A stretch of DNA of 64,000 nt from Bacillus sp. FJAT-27445 (GTDB lineage Bacteria; Bacillota; Bacilli; Bacillales; Cytobacillaceae): contig NZ_LMTI01000006.1 in the NCBI RefSeq assembly GCF_001510665.1, positions 149,844-213,843 on the forward strand, in the 5' to 3' direction. Shown piece after piece: positions 24,778-33,221 of the stretch. The notes below the pieces were generated by a model. It did not search any database. It was not told the DNA's origin and saw nothing but the letters and a program-made list of their open reading frames with translations. Position 1 is the first letter of the stretch. Each line of letters begins with the position of its first letter. The position numbers and the translations under genes are program-made.

Positions 24778-25674
24778 ATGAAGGTATTTCGCACGATTGG
24801 GAAGGGGCTTGGAACGGTCGGTGGGGGAGTTGTTGGCGGTTCTATTAGAGTGGTCGGAAAGGCTGTTGGGACCAAGTGGAAGGGTACCGGTGAATGGATA
24901 GAGGAAATTGGTGATGGTGTTGAATCTGCATCTAAAATTGCTTTGGACAATGCGGGGCAGTTTGTGGATGGAGCCATTCAGGGTACATATGGTGCAATAA
25001 AAAGTGATGACTATTATAAACAAAGAGGATTAAATGACCTCAAAGATTCAACTGGCAGAACGCTTAACGGAATTGGTTCGTCGGTAAAATATACAATGAA
25101 TAACATTGGCACTACATATAAGGGTTTTAAAAGTGGAAATAATGAGGAAGCAATAAAGGGAATGAAAAATCTCGGCAAAGTAGTAGATGTTTCAGCCTTT
25201 GCTATAGGCATAGTGGATATAGTGGATGGAGCAGATGTCATTGAAGCGGAGGAGCTCGAAACACGAAATGACCATTTAGGTGGGTATGAACATCCGGATA
25301 CAGGGGTGCTTTTTGTGGAAAGAGCAGTGGATCTGCCGAATGGACAGGTTATTGAGGGAGTATTTCCGGTATTCGATAGTAACTTCAATGTCGTCCTAGC
25401 AGAAGAATTGTACCTGGAAAGCGATGAGGTTCATTTCAAAGTGGCAAATGATACTTTGTATCAAGCCGTCTCAGAGAATCCTTCCCTGGCAGGCAAACTG
25501 GGTCTCTCAAATGCCGATGTCCAAAGTCTTGCCAATGGACAAACACCTGAAGGATTTACTTGGCATCATAACGAGGAACCTGGTCGTTTACAGTTGGTAG
25601 ATGAAGATACGCATGCCCAAACGGCTCATACAGGAGGCCGTGCGATTTGGGGTGGCGGGAGTGAGTATCGGTAG
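24778..25674 (+). CDS. HNH/WHH-type nuclease toxin-like protein
   Basis: The 298-residue protein has a glycine-rich amphipathic N-terminus (GKGLGTVGGGVVGGSIRVVGKAVG, a glycine-zipper style segment). A middle region follows (VDVSAFAIGIVDIVDGADV), and the C-terminal domain reads FTWHHNEEPGRLQLVDEDTH then AHTGGRAIWGGG. The WHH and following H-x-H-x-GG spacing are the hallmark of HNH/Endo VII-type toxin nucleases seen at the ends of polymorphic toxins. No signal peptide or LXG domain is visible; delivery is unknown. GGAGAG precedes the ATG. The following membrane-anchored gene may be its partner or immunity factor. Not proven to be a toxin. Confidence 0.75.
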   Translation: MKVFRTIGKGLGTVGGGVVGGSIRVVGKAVGTKWKGTGEWIEEIGDGVESASKIALDNAGQFVDGAIQGTYGAIKSDDYYKQRGLNDLKDSTGRTLNGIGSSVKYTMNNIGTTYKGFKSGNNEEAIKGMKNLGKVVDVSAFAIGIVDIVDGADVIEAEELETRNDHLGGYEHPDTGVLFVERAVDLPNGQVIEGVFPVFDSNFNVVLAEELYLESDEVHFKVANDTLYQAVSENPSLAGKLGLSNADVQSLANGQTPEGFTWHHNEEPGRLQLVDEDTHAQTAHTGGRAIWGGGSEYR

Positions 25675-25683
25675 TGAATAAGA

Positions 25684-25712
25684 GTGAAGCAGAGGGTACG
25701 TCCCCTGCTTCA
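25684..25712 (+). repeat. Family B palindromic repeat between the HNH gene and its partner
   Basis: GTGAAGCAGAGGGTACGTCC and CCTGCTTCA form a near-perfect palindrome GAAGCAGaGG..CCcCTGCTTC, ten bases after the HNH stop codon. Confidence 0.9.
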
Positions 25713-25728
25713 ATAGAGGTGTTGAAAT

Positions 25729-26268
25729 TTGATTAAGGGTAAAATATTCAGTTATTGTCTTGCGTTATTTTTAATTGCCTCTCTTTTCTTCAATTATTAT
25801 CTTTATAAAGAAAACGAAGGGTTTAAAATACAACTTGGCACTGAATATCAGAGTGCTTTTAGATTAACTATTCATAATCTTGGTGATGGGAGTACGGATT
25901 TCTGGGTTGAAACATTGAAAGAACCTAATGGTGATATTCAGTTGGAACGCTATGTTGGTGAGCTTAGAAACTATAGTAGGGAATTCAGCCAAATGGGTGG
26001 CCAAATGTCAGCGATTGGTATGCTATTGGATGAAATAATAAAACAATATTATCAATTAGAGTATGGCGTTAAGAACGGAGAAGATGTTGAAGACAGTAAA
26101 AAAGCTATAAACAGTAGAATCCAGCTAATTAATACGATATTTACGAAGATTGAGGCTGATTTAGGAGAGAACGAAAAATTATGGTATAAAGAGCTTTCTG
26201 GTTTTCAAACAGATACTCAGAACTATGTGGAAGAGAAATACAGAGAATTTCAACTGCAAAATAAGTGA
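25729..26268 (+). CDS. Membrane-anchored protein, possible immunity partner of the HNH protein
   Basis: The 179-residue protein has an N-terminal transmembrane or signal-anchor segment (FSYCLALFLIASLFFNYYLY) and an extracytoplasmic helical domain (QMGGQMSAIGMLLDEIIKQYYQLEYG, EEKYREFQLQ). I do not recognise a family. TTG start with GAGGTG eight bases upstream; it starts 55 bases after the HNH gene, separated by one family B palindrome. A decayed second copy lies at 22268-22432, and repeated orphan partner genes are typical of toxin-immunity loci. It ends AAG TGA within another family B repeat. Immunity function is only inference. Confidence 0.7.
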   Translation: MIKGKIFSYCLALFLIASLFFNYYLYKENEGFKIQLGTEYQSAFRLTIHNLGDGSTDFWVETLKEPNGDIQLERYVGELRNYSREFSQMGGQMSAIGMLLDEIIKQYYQLEYGVKNGEDVEDSKKAINSRIQLINTIFTKIEADLGENEKLWYKELSGFQTDTQNYVEEKYREFQLQNK

Positions 26269-26296
26269 AGCAGGATACGGATCTAGTGCTCATTCA
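26266..26296 (+). repeat. Short family B repeat at the stop codon of the partner gene
   Basis: GTGAAGCAGGATACGGATC then TAGTGCTCATTC: an eroded copy; the stop TGA lies in GTGAAGCAG. Confidence 0.75.
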
Positions 26297-26367
26297 GGGT
26301 TTGCGGGAGCAAAGTCATAACTTAGATTGGCGAAAGACAAAAGGTTTTTATTTTACCGGGAAAAAAT

Positions 26368-26402
26368 AACAAAAATCCCTCGGAGAGCGGGGGATTTTTG
26401 TT
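26368..26402 (+). terminator. Terminator downstream of the HNH/partner pair
   Basis: AACAAAAATCCC / GGGATTTTTGTT, a 12-bp perfect stem with built-in U-run, about 100 bases after the stop codon. Confidence 0.85.
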
Positions 26403-26437
26403 AAAAATGGTGCCCTGGTTTTAAAAATTTCTCTAAC

Positions 26438-26603
26438 TTATTTATACACCTTATAAGGTACGTTCACTTCTGGCATCCCGGCAGCATAAGGAGCGACTTC
26501 ATATCCATGGAAATTCAGCACAATGCCACTTGGAGTTATGTAGAATGTACTGTTGTTGCTGAGATTTAAGCTGGTTGGTCTGAAACTATACTCTCTTTTA
26601 TTC
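26438..26603 (-). pseudogene. C-terminal remnant of a DUF3298 (RsiV/PdaC-like) gene
   Basis: On the minus strand about 52 codons read TFYITPSGIVLNFHGYEVAP then YAAGMPEVNVPYKVYK and stop. This is the typical DUF3298 C-terminus (FYxTxxGIVxxFxxYExAPYAAG) found in RsiV-type anti-sigma factors and PdaC deacetylases. The rest of the gene is absent: an in-frame stop precedes and no start is found. The adjacent 26604-26911 shows nothing recognisable. Confidence 0.75.
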
Positions 26604-26911
26604 TATTCGTTTAATGCGGAATTGCTGAGTTTGGAGAGTGATGTCTTGCTACCGTCCGCCTGTTGCAAGTGAATTTGTACTTTCCTATATACTCTTTATG
26701 GTTTGGGTCGGTGCAATTATAATGAATGTAAGGGAATTACTTTTAAAAAAAAAGAGATGTTTAATAAAAATGGTTGCCGGCAACAGAGGCTAGACACGAA
26801 GCTGGGATATCTCGTACCTATTGAACAAGTTTGGTAAAGAATAGGGTCCCTGCTTCACTGCTTCATACCGTTTCTTGTGAATTACCACGTAAGAGGGGAT
26901 GTGGGGATGGC

Positions 26912-28003
26912 ATGCTTGAAAAACTGGCTAGGATTGTTGTTGTGTTTACGGTTCTGGTTGCTGCGAGCATGAGTTTTTCCGGGGGGAGAGTGAAGGCTGC
27001 CTTGAAACCGGTCGATTATATGGGAGTTCGGGTCGTTACCCATACGTCGCTTGAGCAGAAAATCGCGCTGAATTTGCTGGCCGGAAATACAAAGTTTTCG
27101 CTTACGGAATTCAAGGAAATTAAGGACATGGCGTACCTCGGCGACCGCGTAAACAAGGTTATTGCGCAGAACCCATTGATTCTCGGGGTGATCAACTTCG
27201 GTTATCAATATTCTTCCAAGTCCAAAGTAATGACTGTGCAGTATACAGAAAATGCAGCGAGGATGAAAAAGAAGCAGCAGGCCATCGTTAATCAGTCGAA
27301 AAGGATTTTGGATACCCTGATTAAGCCGAAGATGACCGACAGGCAGAAGTTCAAGGCAATCTACGACTATTTGGACGTGAATGCGAAGTACGATTTTGAG
27401 GCTTTTAATGAGGGAAGCGTAATGTTACGGGATACCGACCCGAAATATTGGACGGCTTACAATCCATATGGGGTGCTCGTCGAGAAGAATGGGGTTTGCC
27501 AAAGTTATGCCGGCAGCTTTCAGTTGTTAAGCACGATGCTTGGGCTGAATTCGGTTGTTGTTACCGGAACAATGGATGGCGGCGGGCATAGCTGGAACAA
27601 GGTGAAGCTGAATGGCCAGTGGGTCCACATCGACCCAACGAGCAACAGGACGAACAACTCGATTCCTTACATGCTTTACGAAGCAAACGATGCATTTGCT
27701 AAATCGATAGGGTACGAGGAAGACAAGCTCTATTGGACGGACAATGAGATTGCCATGTTCGCCTCGAAGGGCAAGTTGAATGATTACTATATTCAGAACA
27801 AACTCGTCGCCGGCAATTTGAAAGAGTTGAAGGATAAGATTGCGGAAGCGAAGAATCGAAATTCGGACTTCGCATACATACGCTCAGAACAGAAATTCTC
27901 GTCCAATCAAGTGTTTGCCGTGTTGAGGGAAGTGACTCTTCTGAGCAAAGTAAGCATGACAACATCGGGGAATGGGAAATATATGGCATTGAGTTTGAAG
28001 TGA
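26912..28003 (+). CDS. Secreted transglutaminase-like (cysteine protease fold) protein
   Basis: The 363-residue protein has a signal peptide (ARIVVVFTVLVAASMSFSGG) and a transglutaminase-like core. The catalytic triad is visible: Cys in KNGVCQSYAGSFQLL (about 190), His in GGGHSWNKVKLNGQW (about 222) and Asp in VHIDPTSNR (about 235). Such exported proteins act on peptide bonds or crosslinks in the cell envelope; the substrate is unknown. ATG at 26912 follows GGGGATG; a longer frame upstream adds a non-hydrophobic segment and was not used. The gene ends TTG AAG TGA within a family B repeat. Confidence 0.82.
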   Translation: MLEKLARIVVVFTVLVAASMSFSGGRVKAALKPVDYMGVRVVTHTSLEQKIALNLLAGNTKFSLTEFKEIKDMAYLGDRVNKVIAQNPLILGVINFGYQYSSKSKVMTVQYTENAARMKKKQQAIVNQSKRILDTLIKPKMTDRQKFKAIYDYLDVNAKYDFEAFNEGSVMLRDTDPKYWTAYNPYGVLVEKNGVCQSYAGSFQLLSTMLGLNSVVVTGTMDGGGHSWNKVKLNGQWVHIDPTSNRTNNSIPYMLYEANDAFAKSIGYEEDKLYWTDNEIAMFASKGKLNDYYIQNKLVAGNLKELKDKIAEAKNRNSDFAYIRSEQKFSSNQVFAVLREVTLLSKVSMTTSGNGKYMALSLK

Positions 28004-28042
28004 AGCAGTGAAGCAGGGGACGTATCCTCTGCTTCACTTTTG
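27998..28042 (+). repeat. Family B repeat at the transglutaminase-like gene stop codon
   Basis: AAGTGAAGCAGTGAAGCAGG then GGACGTATCC and TCTGCTTCACTTTTG; the gene's stop TGA is the first TGA. Confidence 0.93.
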
Positions 28043-28114
28043 TCGAATGCTAGGTTCAGTCCGCTAAAGCATCCATATTGCCGACCAGGTTGTGTGCAGC
28101 TGAATCTTGGAGCA

Positions 28115-28135
28115 TGGGCCCATTTTTTCCAAAAA
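28115..28135 (+). repeat. Family C motif, copy at 28.1 kb
   Basis: TGGGCCCATTTTTTCCAAAA in plus orientation, four bases before the stop end of the minus-strand GNAT gene. Confidence 0.65.
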
Positions 28136-28138
28136 TAA

Positions 28139-28579
28139 TTAGAGGTTCTTTTCCAAAATGATTTTGTGTCGGCCGTTATTATCGATACAGGTTTCCACAA
28201 TGTCAAAACCGTTTTTGATGTTGAGGATTAGCATACTGCGCCATTTGTTCATGGTTTTGGTTTGGATGGACGAATAGCCGTGCTCTTTGAGATAGCTATG
28301 CTGCTGATCCATGAGGGTTGCGGCAATTCCGTGGTTCCTGTATTCAGGGTTGACTCCGCCAATCCAGCTGTAAAATTTTGTTGGTTCGAGTTTATAGCCG
28401 ATTTTGTAGCCAACAACCATTTGGCCGTCTAGTGCTAGGTTGAACAGTAACTTGGGTTTATCGCCCATTTTGGCCAGCAGGTCATCGTTGCTGCCGAAGA
28501 TGGAGTTGTGCAGGTGTTGGATGCCTTCCATTATAGTAGGGCTTGGAATGTAGTCGGCTGTGAGATAGGTAAGGTTCAA
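28139..28579 (-). CDS. GNAT-family N-acetyltransferase
   Basis: The 146-residue protein has the GNAT fold signature: acetyl-CoA binding region EYRNHGIAATLMDQQHSYLKE (about 80-100) preceded by the beta-4 strand FYSWIGGVNPEYR. It ends with a helix-strand pair (IQTKTMNKWRSMLILNIKNGF) typical of GCN5-like enzymes. Substrate unknown. Start is TTG after AGGAGGAG. Stands alone, convergent to the upstream plus-strand gene; possibly co-transcribed after the DinB gene across a weak terminator. Confidence 0.82.
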   Translation of the reverse strand: MNLTYLTADYIPSPTIMEGIQHLHNSIFGSNDDLLAKMGDKPKLLFNLALDGQMVVGYKIGYKLEPTKFYSWIGGVNPEYRNHGIAATLMDQQHSYLKEHGYSSIQTKTMNKWRSMLILNIKNGFDIVETCIDNNGRHKIILEKNL

Positions 28580-28612
28580 GGTTGCTCTCCTCCTGTTTTT
28601 TTACAAAAAGAA

Positions 28613-28637
28613 AGCCTCCACGACATGAGTGAAGGCT
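28613..28637 (-). terminator. Hairpin terminator after the DinB-family gene
   Basis: AGCCT / AGGCT with inner CAC / GTG pairing, followed by T-rich CTTTCTTTTT on the minus strand. Confidence 0.5.
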
Positions 28638-28660
28638 GGTCCTGTGATTTGTACTTTAAT

Positions 28661-29164
28661 TTACTGCGCCGGAGGTTCCATGCCGAATTCTTGCCATTCT
28701 TCACGTGAAGGGCCGTAGACGCCTGGTACGCGGAGGCCGGCCTGGCGCATGAGGATGGTCATTTGCCCGCGGTGGTGGACTTGGTGTTTGACCAAAACGG
28801 ATAGGGTCACCCCGTTTGGCCATTGGTCGCCGTACATATCTTTAACTTCTTTTAACGTTTCGTCCGTCCACTGTTCCTGGAGTGCCGCAATCATTGCGCT
28901 GCTTGCCTGGCGGTAGCCGTCAGTCATTTCCTTCGCAGTGGCCGGTGCTTTGCTTTCGTGCTCGGGTGCTTCGAATTCAAGCCCAGTGCGGGACATCATT
29001 TCGTGCAGCGTTGTGACGATGTGCCAGGCAAGCTGGCCGAGTGTCCTGTGGTCCTGGGCGACTTGCTGGTTCAGCGATTCATCTGTGAGTGCGTCCATTA
29101 TTTTCTGTGTCATTGGGCCTTCGTACTGCCATTCTTGGATGAAGTCTTCAATTGTACGAAACAT
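28661..29164 (-). CDS. DinB-family (YfiT-like) protein
   Basis: The 167-residue, mainly helical protein shows the three-histidine metal site of the DinB superfamily: LAWHIVTTLHEM near residue 47 and LVKHQVHHRGQMTILMRQAG near 128. DinB/YfiT proteins are four-helix bundles that act as metal-dependent thiol transferases (e.g. bacillithiol-dependent) or hydrolases. Substrate unknown. GAGGAGG sits seven bases before the ATG. Monocistronic with a small terminator downstream. Confidence 0.88.
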   Translation of the reverse strand: MFRTIEDFIQEWQYEGPMTQKIMDALTDESLNQQVAQDHRTLGQLAWHIVTTLHEMMSRTGLEFEAPEHESKAPATAKEMTDGYRQASSAMIAALQEQWTDETLKEVKDMYGDQWPNGVTLSVLVKHQVHHRGQMTILMRQAGLRVPGVYGPSREEWQEFGMEPPAQ

Positions 29165-29250
29165 ATGTAATCCTCCTCGTTTTTGGTCTCATTTTTAAGA
29201 TTCGCCTTCCGGTAGGAAAAACCCTTTGATAGAAAAGTGATTCTTTTGTC

Positions 29251-29288
29251 GAATGAAGCAGGGGACGTATCCACCGCCTCACTGCTTA
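29251..29288. repeat. Family B repeat at the lipoprotein gene stop codon
   Basis: ATGAAGCAGGGGACGTATCC ACCGCCTCACTGCTTAG. On the minus strand the lipoprotein ends AAG CAG TGA, inside this repeat, so its last two residues KQ are repeat-derived. Confidence 0.9.
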
Positions 29289-29659
29289 GTTCCAAAATAT
29301 TTATTGATATCAATTTTGCTGGTGATGTAGTATTCCTCTGTTAAAATGTGGCCTGTTTCGGTAAAAATGTTTAGCTCCAATTTACTATTCTTATTTTCGA
29401 AAAGAAGTATCCCGTCTGGTCCTTTTTCAAATTCTATTTCCTGTGCATTTGTCCTTTTTCCTTCATTTATCAAATCAGTTAGTTCTTCAATTTTCTTTTT
29501 ATCCGTGAGCACTGAAACTTTTTCGTGCTTATCCGCAGAATTTATTTTATAAAAGGTGACTTGATCAAAATCCTCGTCAACTATCTTTGTGTCAGAGCAT
29601 GATGCAAGTAATGACACGATTAAAACAGTGAGCGTTAAAAGGAACAGGTGTTTTTTCAT
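29279..29659 (-). CDS. Putative lipoprotein (126 aa)
   Basis: The protein begins MKKHLFLLTLTVLIVSLLASC, a lipoprotein signal with lipobox LASC. The mature part is small and polar (FDQVTFYKINSADKHEKVSVL, ITSKIDINKYFGTKQ). I do not recognise a family; size resembles small Bacillus DUF-type lipoproteins that sit on the outer face of the membrane. ATG at 29659 follows GAAGGGGG. The gene ends inside a family B repeat. It lies downstream of the metalloprotease gene on the same strand, with a strong terminator between. Confidence 0.75.
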   Translation of the reverse strand: MKKHLFLLTLTVLIVSLLASCSDTKIVDEDFDQVTFYKINSADKHEKVSVLTDKKKIEELTDLINEGKRTNAQEIEFEKGPDGILLFENKNSKLELNIFTETGHILTEEYYITSKIDINKYFGTKQ

Positions 29660-29685
29660 TGCATTTTCCCCCTTCACAATCCTTC

Positions 29686-29727
29686 TAAAAACTACTGACG
29701 AAACCAATGGATCGTTGGTTTCGCCAG
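29686..29727 (-). terminator. Terminator of the metalloprotease gene
   Basis: CTGGCGAAACCAA / TTGGTTTCGTCAG 13-bp stem followed by TAGTTTTTAG on the minus strand. Confidence 0.85.
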
Positions 29728-29739
29728 CAATTGAAAAAC

Positions 29740-31500
29740 TTAATAATTAATTGAATTTTGTTTTAAGCAATTTTTGGCGTTGGAAGAAAAACCATTTGCA
29801 ACCCAATCATTCCACCAGCCTTTAAGGGTATCATTTACTGTATAATACATGGCTTTATAGATGGAACTGAAGGAATAGGAATAAGTATCATAGCCGTCAT
29901 TCGTGCTATCATACACATCCCAGAGGGCACCGGCCACCCGCCCTTCACAATCATCTCCAGTAGGGTAGGTAGACGTGTTTTCGGCATTCCAGGTTGAACC
30001 ATCGGTGTAGGTGTAAACTGAGCTATTGTTCATATAGAGAGATAGGAAATGCGCCCAGCCTTCTGTCCATGCGCATCCTGGTTCTGATTCTCCGCTATTC
30101 CAATGCCCGGATGAGCAGTCCCTGGGCGGATAATTCCCGCTATAAAGATTGTACATATAATTATGGCCTAATTCATGGATGGTTGTATTTTTGCTGTTAG
30201 CCGATCTGTCATTCAAGTATACCTTCCCGCCAAGCTTGTAATGCGCGGAATACGTAGAACCCGAATACCAAACGATGGTCGACGTACCTGGAGCCTTATA
30301 ATCATCCAGCCTTGCTTCGGTTCTTGTTAAATCGTCAAATACCCAGAAAGCTCGTCCTACTTCATTGCCTGAGGAACCGTTTGGCACGTACACGCTTCCC
30401 GGGTTATTGCTGCCGTTAGAAACCGAAAGCCATTGTGCATAGGCTAAAAAGTTGCCGCCGCTGCTATTTTCCACTTTGCCGGCATTTTGGGAAATAGAAT
30501 AGATTCTTAGTTCCCACAGATTGGCTTTTGATGGATAGGTGAAGGCAATTGAGTAATATCCGGTACTATCGGTGTAATCCGTTCCTGCTACCCGCCAAAT
30601 ATAATATTGGTCCCGATATCTTAGTTCTGCCTTTCCGTATTTTACCCCTGTTGCGGTTCCGCTTCGGTTATACATTTTCCAGTATCCGCTAAAAGAGGCT
30701 GTCGCTGCCGTTGTGGTAAATTCGCCTTTCGTAAAAGGTGAAGGTTCATCGGTCCCGATTGATGATAAATCGTCCGTATCAGATTCGGGTTCTTCGGTAG
30801 TATCTGTTGAAGGTTCAGGTGTAGTATCTGTTGAGGAATCAGAGGTGGTATCTGTTGAAGGTTCAGTGGTTGTATTTATTGCAGGTTCATCCGTTTCATT
30901 TGCAGAAGAATCGTCAGTTATGCCCGTGCTGCCCTCAAGTGAGCCATAATTAGGGGAATCTGGGTCTTCGATGACAATCGTTTCACCAGTTTCGCTTAAT
31001 GCTGGTACATAGTCTTTCATTTCCTGTTCCCAACCCTCAACAATTCCATCATTCTTTACAGTAAACGTAAAGACGGTATTTCCGCCGAACTGGGAGGATT
31101 CATCGAACTTTGATTCTGCCTGTAGAACCAGCTTATATTGTCCTATTTCTAAATTCTTAATCTTAAAATCTTGTTCCTCTTTATCTTTGATTTTAAGTTT
31201 TTTACTAAAAATATCTTCTTTTTTTGCCTTCTTAAATGAATCGCGGGAATCACTCATCTTTTCAAGTTCAAAGTATAACTTTACATCATTCGCAGCTGCC
31301 TTGTTTAAAATTAAATAGGTAAAAGTTACATCCCAAAGACCTTTTTTGGATTCAGCACTTTTTATTCTCGTGTTGACCTCAATGGGTGTTTCATCTTCCG
31401 ATTTAAAAGTGGAAGCAATGCTTTGATCCATTTGCGAGTCAGTACCAACAAACCCTAACCACATATTTAGAAACAAACAAAAACTAAGGAATGCTTTCAT
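29740..31500 (-). CDS. Secreted zinc metalloprotease-like protein
   Basis: The 586-residue protein has an N-terminal signal peptide (KAFLSFCLFLNMWLGFVG), a beta-sandwich-like region (to about 170) and a Thr/Ser/Glu/Asp-rich linker (about 195-260). The C-terminal catalytic region has the zinc motif HELGHNYMYN (about 440) and a downstream TEGWAHFLSLY that may supply the third ligand. It resembles putative secreted proteases of bacilli annotated only by the HExxH motif. AAAAGGAG lies eight bases before the ATG. Monocistronic with its own terminator. Substrate unknown; the linker suggests an extracellular cell-surface role. Confidence 0.78.
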   Translation of the reverse strand: MKAFLSFCLFLNMWLGFVGTDSQMDQSIASTFKSEDETPIEVNTRIKSAESKKGLWDVTFTYLILNKAAANDVKLYFELEKMSDSRDSFKKAKKEDIFSKKLKIKDKEEQDFKIKNLEIGQYKLVLQAESKFDESSQFGGNTVFTFTVKNDGIVEGWEQEMKDYVPALSETGETIVIEDPDSPNYGSLEGSTGITDDSSANETDEPAINTTTEPSTDTTSDSSTDTTPEPSTDTTEEPESDTDDLSSIGTDEPSPFTKGEFTTTAATASFSGYWKMYNRSGTATGVKYGKAELRYRDQYYIWRVAGTDYTDSTGYYSIAFTYPSKANLWELRIYSISQNAGKVENSSGGNFLAYAQWLSVSNGSNNPGSVYVPNGSSGNEVGRAFWVFDDLTRTEARLDDYKAPGTSTIVWYSGSTYSAHYKLGGKVYLNDRSANSKNTTIHELGHNYMYNLYSGNYPPRDCSSGHWNSGESEPGCAWTEGWAHFLSLYMNNSSVYTYTDGSTWNAENTSTYPTGDDCEGRVAGALWDVYDSTNDGYDTYSYSFSSIYKAMYYTVNDTLKGWWNDWVANGFSSNAKNCLKQNSINY

Positions 31501-31700
31501 TCACCCTGCTCCTTTTCTGTTTTCCTATTTTAAAATCGGCCAATACGAGGCAAATCCTCCTTTCATTTCAGGATAAGAAATAAATTCCACTTTTTTCTTC
31601 TTTTTCCTACTGCTTTTGTGGGAAAAACAATTTTCCCAACTTTTAAATGTAATAAAAGTTTTTCAAACAGGGAGAGACGGAGGGGAGGGAGGCGAACATA

Positions 31701-31735
31701 GTGATGAAGCACTGGATACGTCCCCTGCTTCATAC
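31701..31735. repeat. Family B palindromic repeat, isolated copy
   Basis: GTGATGAAGCACTGGATACG and TCCCCTGCTTCA pair imperfectly. It lies between the divergent metalloprotease and VOC genes. The rest of 31501-31890 holds nothing recognisable. Confidence 0.85.
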
Positions 31736-31890
31736 TAGGTGAAACAGCGGGGTTGCTACGGCAATCCTGTTTTTTATTAAGCTAACGGGAGTTGCAGAAG
31801 GATATTTTCTGTTTTAAGCGAATTAGAATTTCAAACAAACCTTACACCAATACAGGTATGAAAATAACAGGAACCTTGGAGGTATGAGAT

Positions 31891-32328
31891 ATGAAGATTA
31901 ATAGAATAGATCATGTGAGTGTAAACGTAAATGATCTTTCAGAGGCTAAAGCGTTTTTTCTTGATTTAGGACTTGAAGTGAAAGCGGAATGGGAATTGGA
32001 TGGAGAACAGTTGGACAGAATAGTTGGGCTTAATGATGTTAGAACGGCATGTGTAGGATTAGGGATGCCAGATGGTCAGGTATGGATAGAGCTAGTCAAA
32101 TTTTATACCCCGTCAGATGAAAAAGGTATTCAGCAACCTTTTGCAAATACGCTGGGTATCCGGCATATTTGCTTTGCTGTTGAAGATATTGAAGCTATTG
32201 TTGAAAAATTGAAAAAGAGGGGCACGGAAATCTTTAGTGAGATACAGCAATATGAAGAAAGTTATAAGTTATGCTACGTTCGTGGTCCAGAGGGAATTAT
32301 TTTAGAGTTGGCGGAGAAAATCAGATAA
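31891..32328 (+). CDS. VOC/glyoxalase-superfamily protein
   Basis: The 145-residue protein is a two-module VOC (vicinal oxygen chelate) protein: IDHVSVNVNDLSEAKAFFLDLGLEV at the N-terminus and IRHICFAVEDIEAIVEKLKKRG then YVRGPEGIILELAE at the C-terminus. H-8, the C-terminal glutamate and the central histidine (about 92) are in the usual metal-ligand places. Function could be lactoylglutathione-lyase-like or resistance-related; not determinable. GGAGGTATG precedes the ATG. It is the first gene of the AT-rich cassette-like run. Confidence 0.85.
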   Translation: MKINRIDHVSVNVNDLSEAKAFFLDLGLEVKAEWELDGEQLDRIVGLNDVRTACVGLGMPDGQVWIELVKFYTPSDEKGIQQPFANTLGIRHICFAVEDIEAIVEKLKKRGTEIFSEIQQYEESYKLCYVRGPEGIILELAEKIR

Positions 32329-32387
32329 ATATTGAATGGGAATTTAATTGATTTAAGTCTCCAACTTTAAAGATTTCTTATTAACTA

Positions 32388-32456
32388 GGGTGCAAGAGAT
32401 CTAGATTGTGCTGCCAAACAGGCAGCACTTTTGTTATTCGAGTAACGAAGGCAGTT
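32388..32456 (+). repeat. Intercassette module K, copy 1
   Basis: GGGTGC, then hairpin GTGCTGCC-AAACA-GGCAGCAC with TTTTGTT, then AACGAAGGCAGTTGAA. Parts match the modules at 33.0, 33.7, 34.3 and 36.3 kb. Confidence 0.75.
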
Positions 32457-32544
32457 GAAGAACTACATAGTTAGCATAGATTAAATAGAATAACAGGAAT
32501 ATTATTAATCACTATAAAAGGGGTTAAAGAAAGGACTGGTCTCA

Positions 32545-32982
32545 TTGGATATAAGAAAGCCAGATGATTTGGAGCTTAAAAGGATTTATTCAATTTCTCC
32601 ACAAGCTATATATGATGGGACTTTGGGTGAAGTAAAACCTACTAATGAAAAAATTGAACAACTTATTGATCCAATATTAGAAAAGGGGGGCTATTACTTA
32701 AGAGCGGTAGAGGACGATAAAATAATGGGATGGATTCTTTTAGGTGCAGGTAAAGACAAGTTTACAGATAAGATAAATGGATTTATTCATGAATTATTTG
32801 TTCTCAATGAATTTAGAGGAAAGGGGATATCTAAACAGTTAATGAAAGCAGGTATAGACCAACTAAAACAAGATGGATATTCAGAAATTCGTCATAATGC
32901 CTTTGCTGAAAACCCTGCTGTTAAACTATATGAACGAATGGGATTTCACGTAAAAATGGTTTCAATGAGTTTGTCATTGTGA
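32545..32982 (+). CDS. GNAT-family N-acetyltransferase
   Basis: The 145-residue protein has the GNAT acetyl-CoA motif NEFRGKGISKQLMKAGIDQL (about 92-110), preceded by the strand GFIHELFVL, and ends ENPAVKLYERMGFHVK, the usual C-terminal motif. Substrate unknown. TTG start with AAAGGA upstream. DNA is AT-rich, unlike the GC-richer core genes of the window, and it is bounded by module K copies on both sides. Confidence 0.85.
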   Translation: MDIRKPDDLELKRIYSISPQAIYDGTLGEVKPTNEKIEQLIDPILEKGGYYLRAVEDDKIMGWILLGAGKDKFTDKINGFIHELFVLNEFRGKGISKQLMKAGIDQLKQDGYSEIRHNAFAENPAVKLYERMGFHVKMVSMSLSL

Positions 32983-33003
32983 AAGAGAATTCGTAAATGT
33001 CTG

Positions 33004-33058
33004 AACAAACGGTGCGGATTAACACAAGAAGGGTGGTTAATTCGTGCCGTCAAATTTT
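33004..33058 (+). repeat. Intercassette module K, copy 2
   Basis: AACAAACGGTGCGGATTAAC and GTTAATTCGTGCC pair through G-U wobbles; followed by AAATTTTTC. Lacks the GGCAGTT tail. Confidence 0.7.
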
Positions 33059-33111
33059 TCATTACTGAAGGGAAGCATATTAAAGGGATTTGACAGGAAG
33101 AAGGTAGGATA

Positions 33112-33201
33112 ATGCTTCAAAAGATTAAAATAGGAAAATGGTTATTAGAGGATGAAGGTTTTTTACCTGCAGATAGCGAAAACTGTATAGGGAATTTATG
33201 A
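33112..33201 (+). CDS. Very small ORF (29 aa), doubtful
   Basis: A 29-codon frame starts MLQKIKIGKWLLEDEGF with GAAGAAGGTAGGA upstream. It could be a small gene or the remnant of a larger one between two cassettes. No family recognised. Confidence 0.25.
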   Translation: MLQKIKIGKWLLEDEGFLPADSENCIGNL

Positions 33202-33221
33202 CGCTTTAGGGAGGGAATTTG

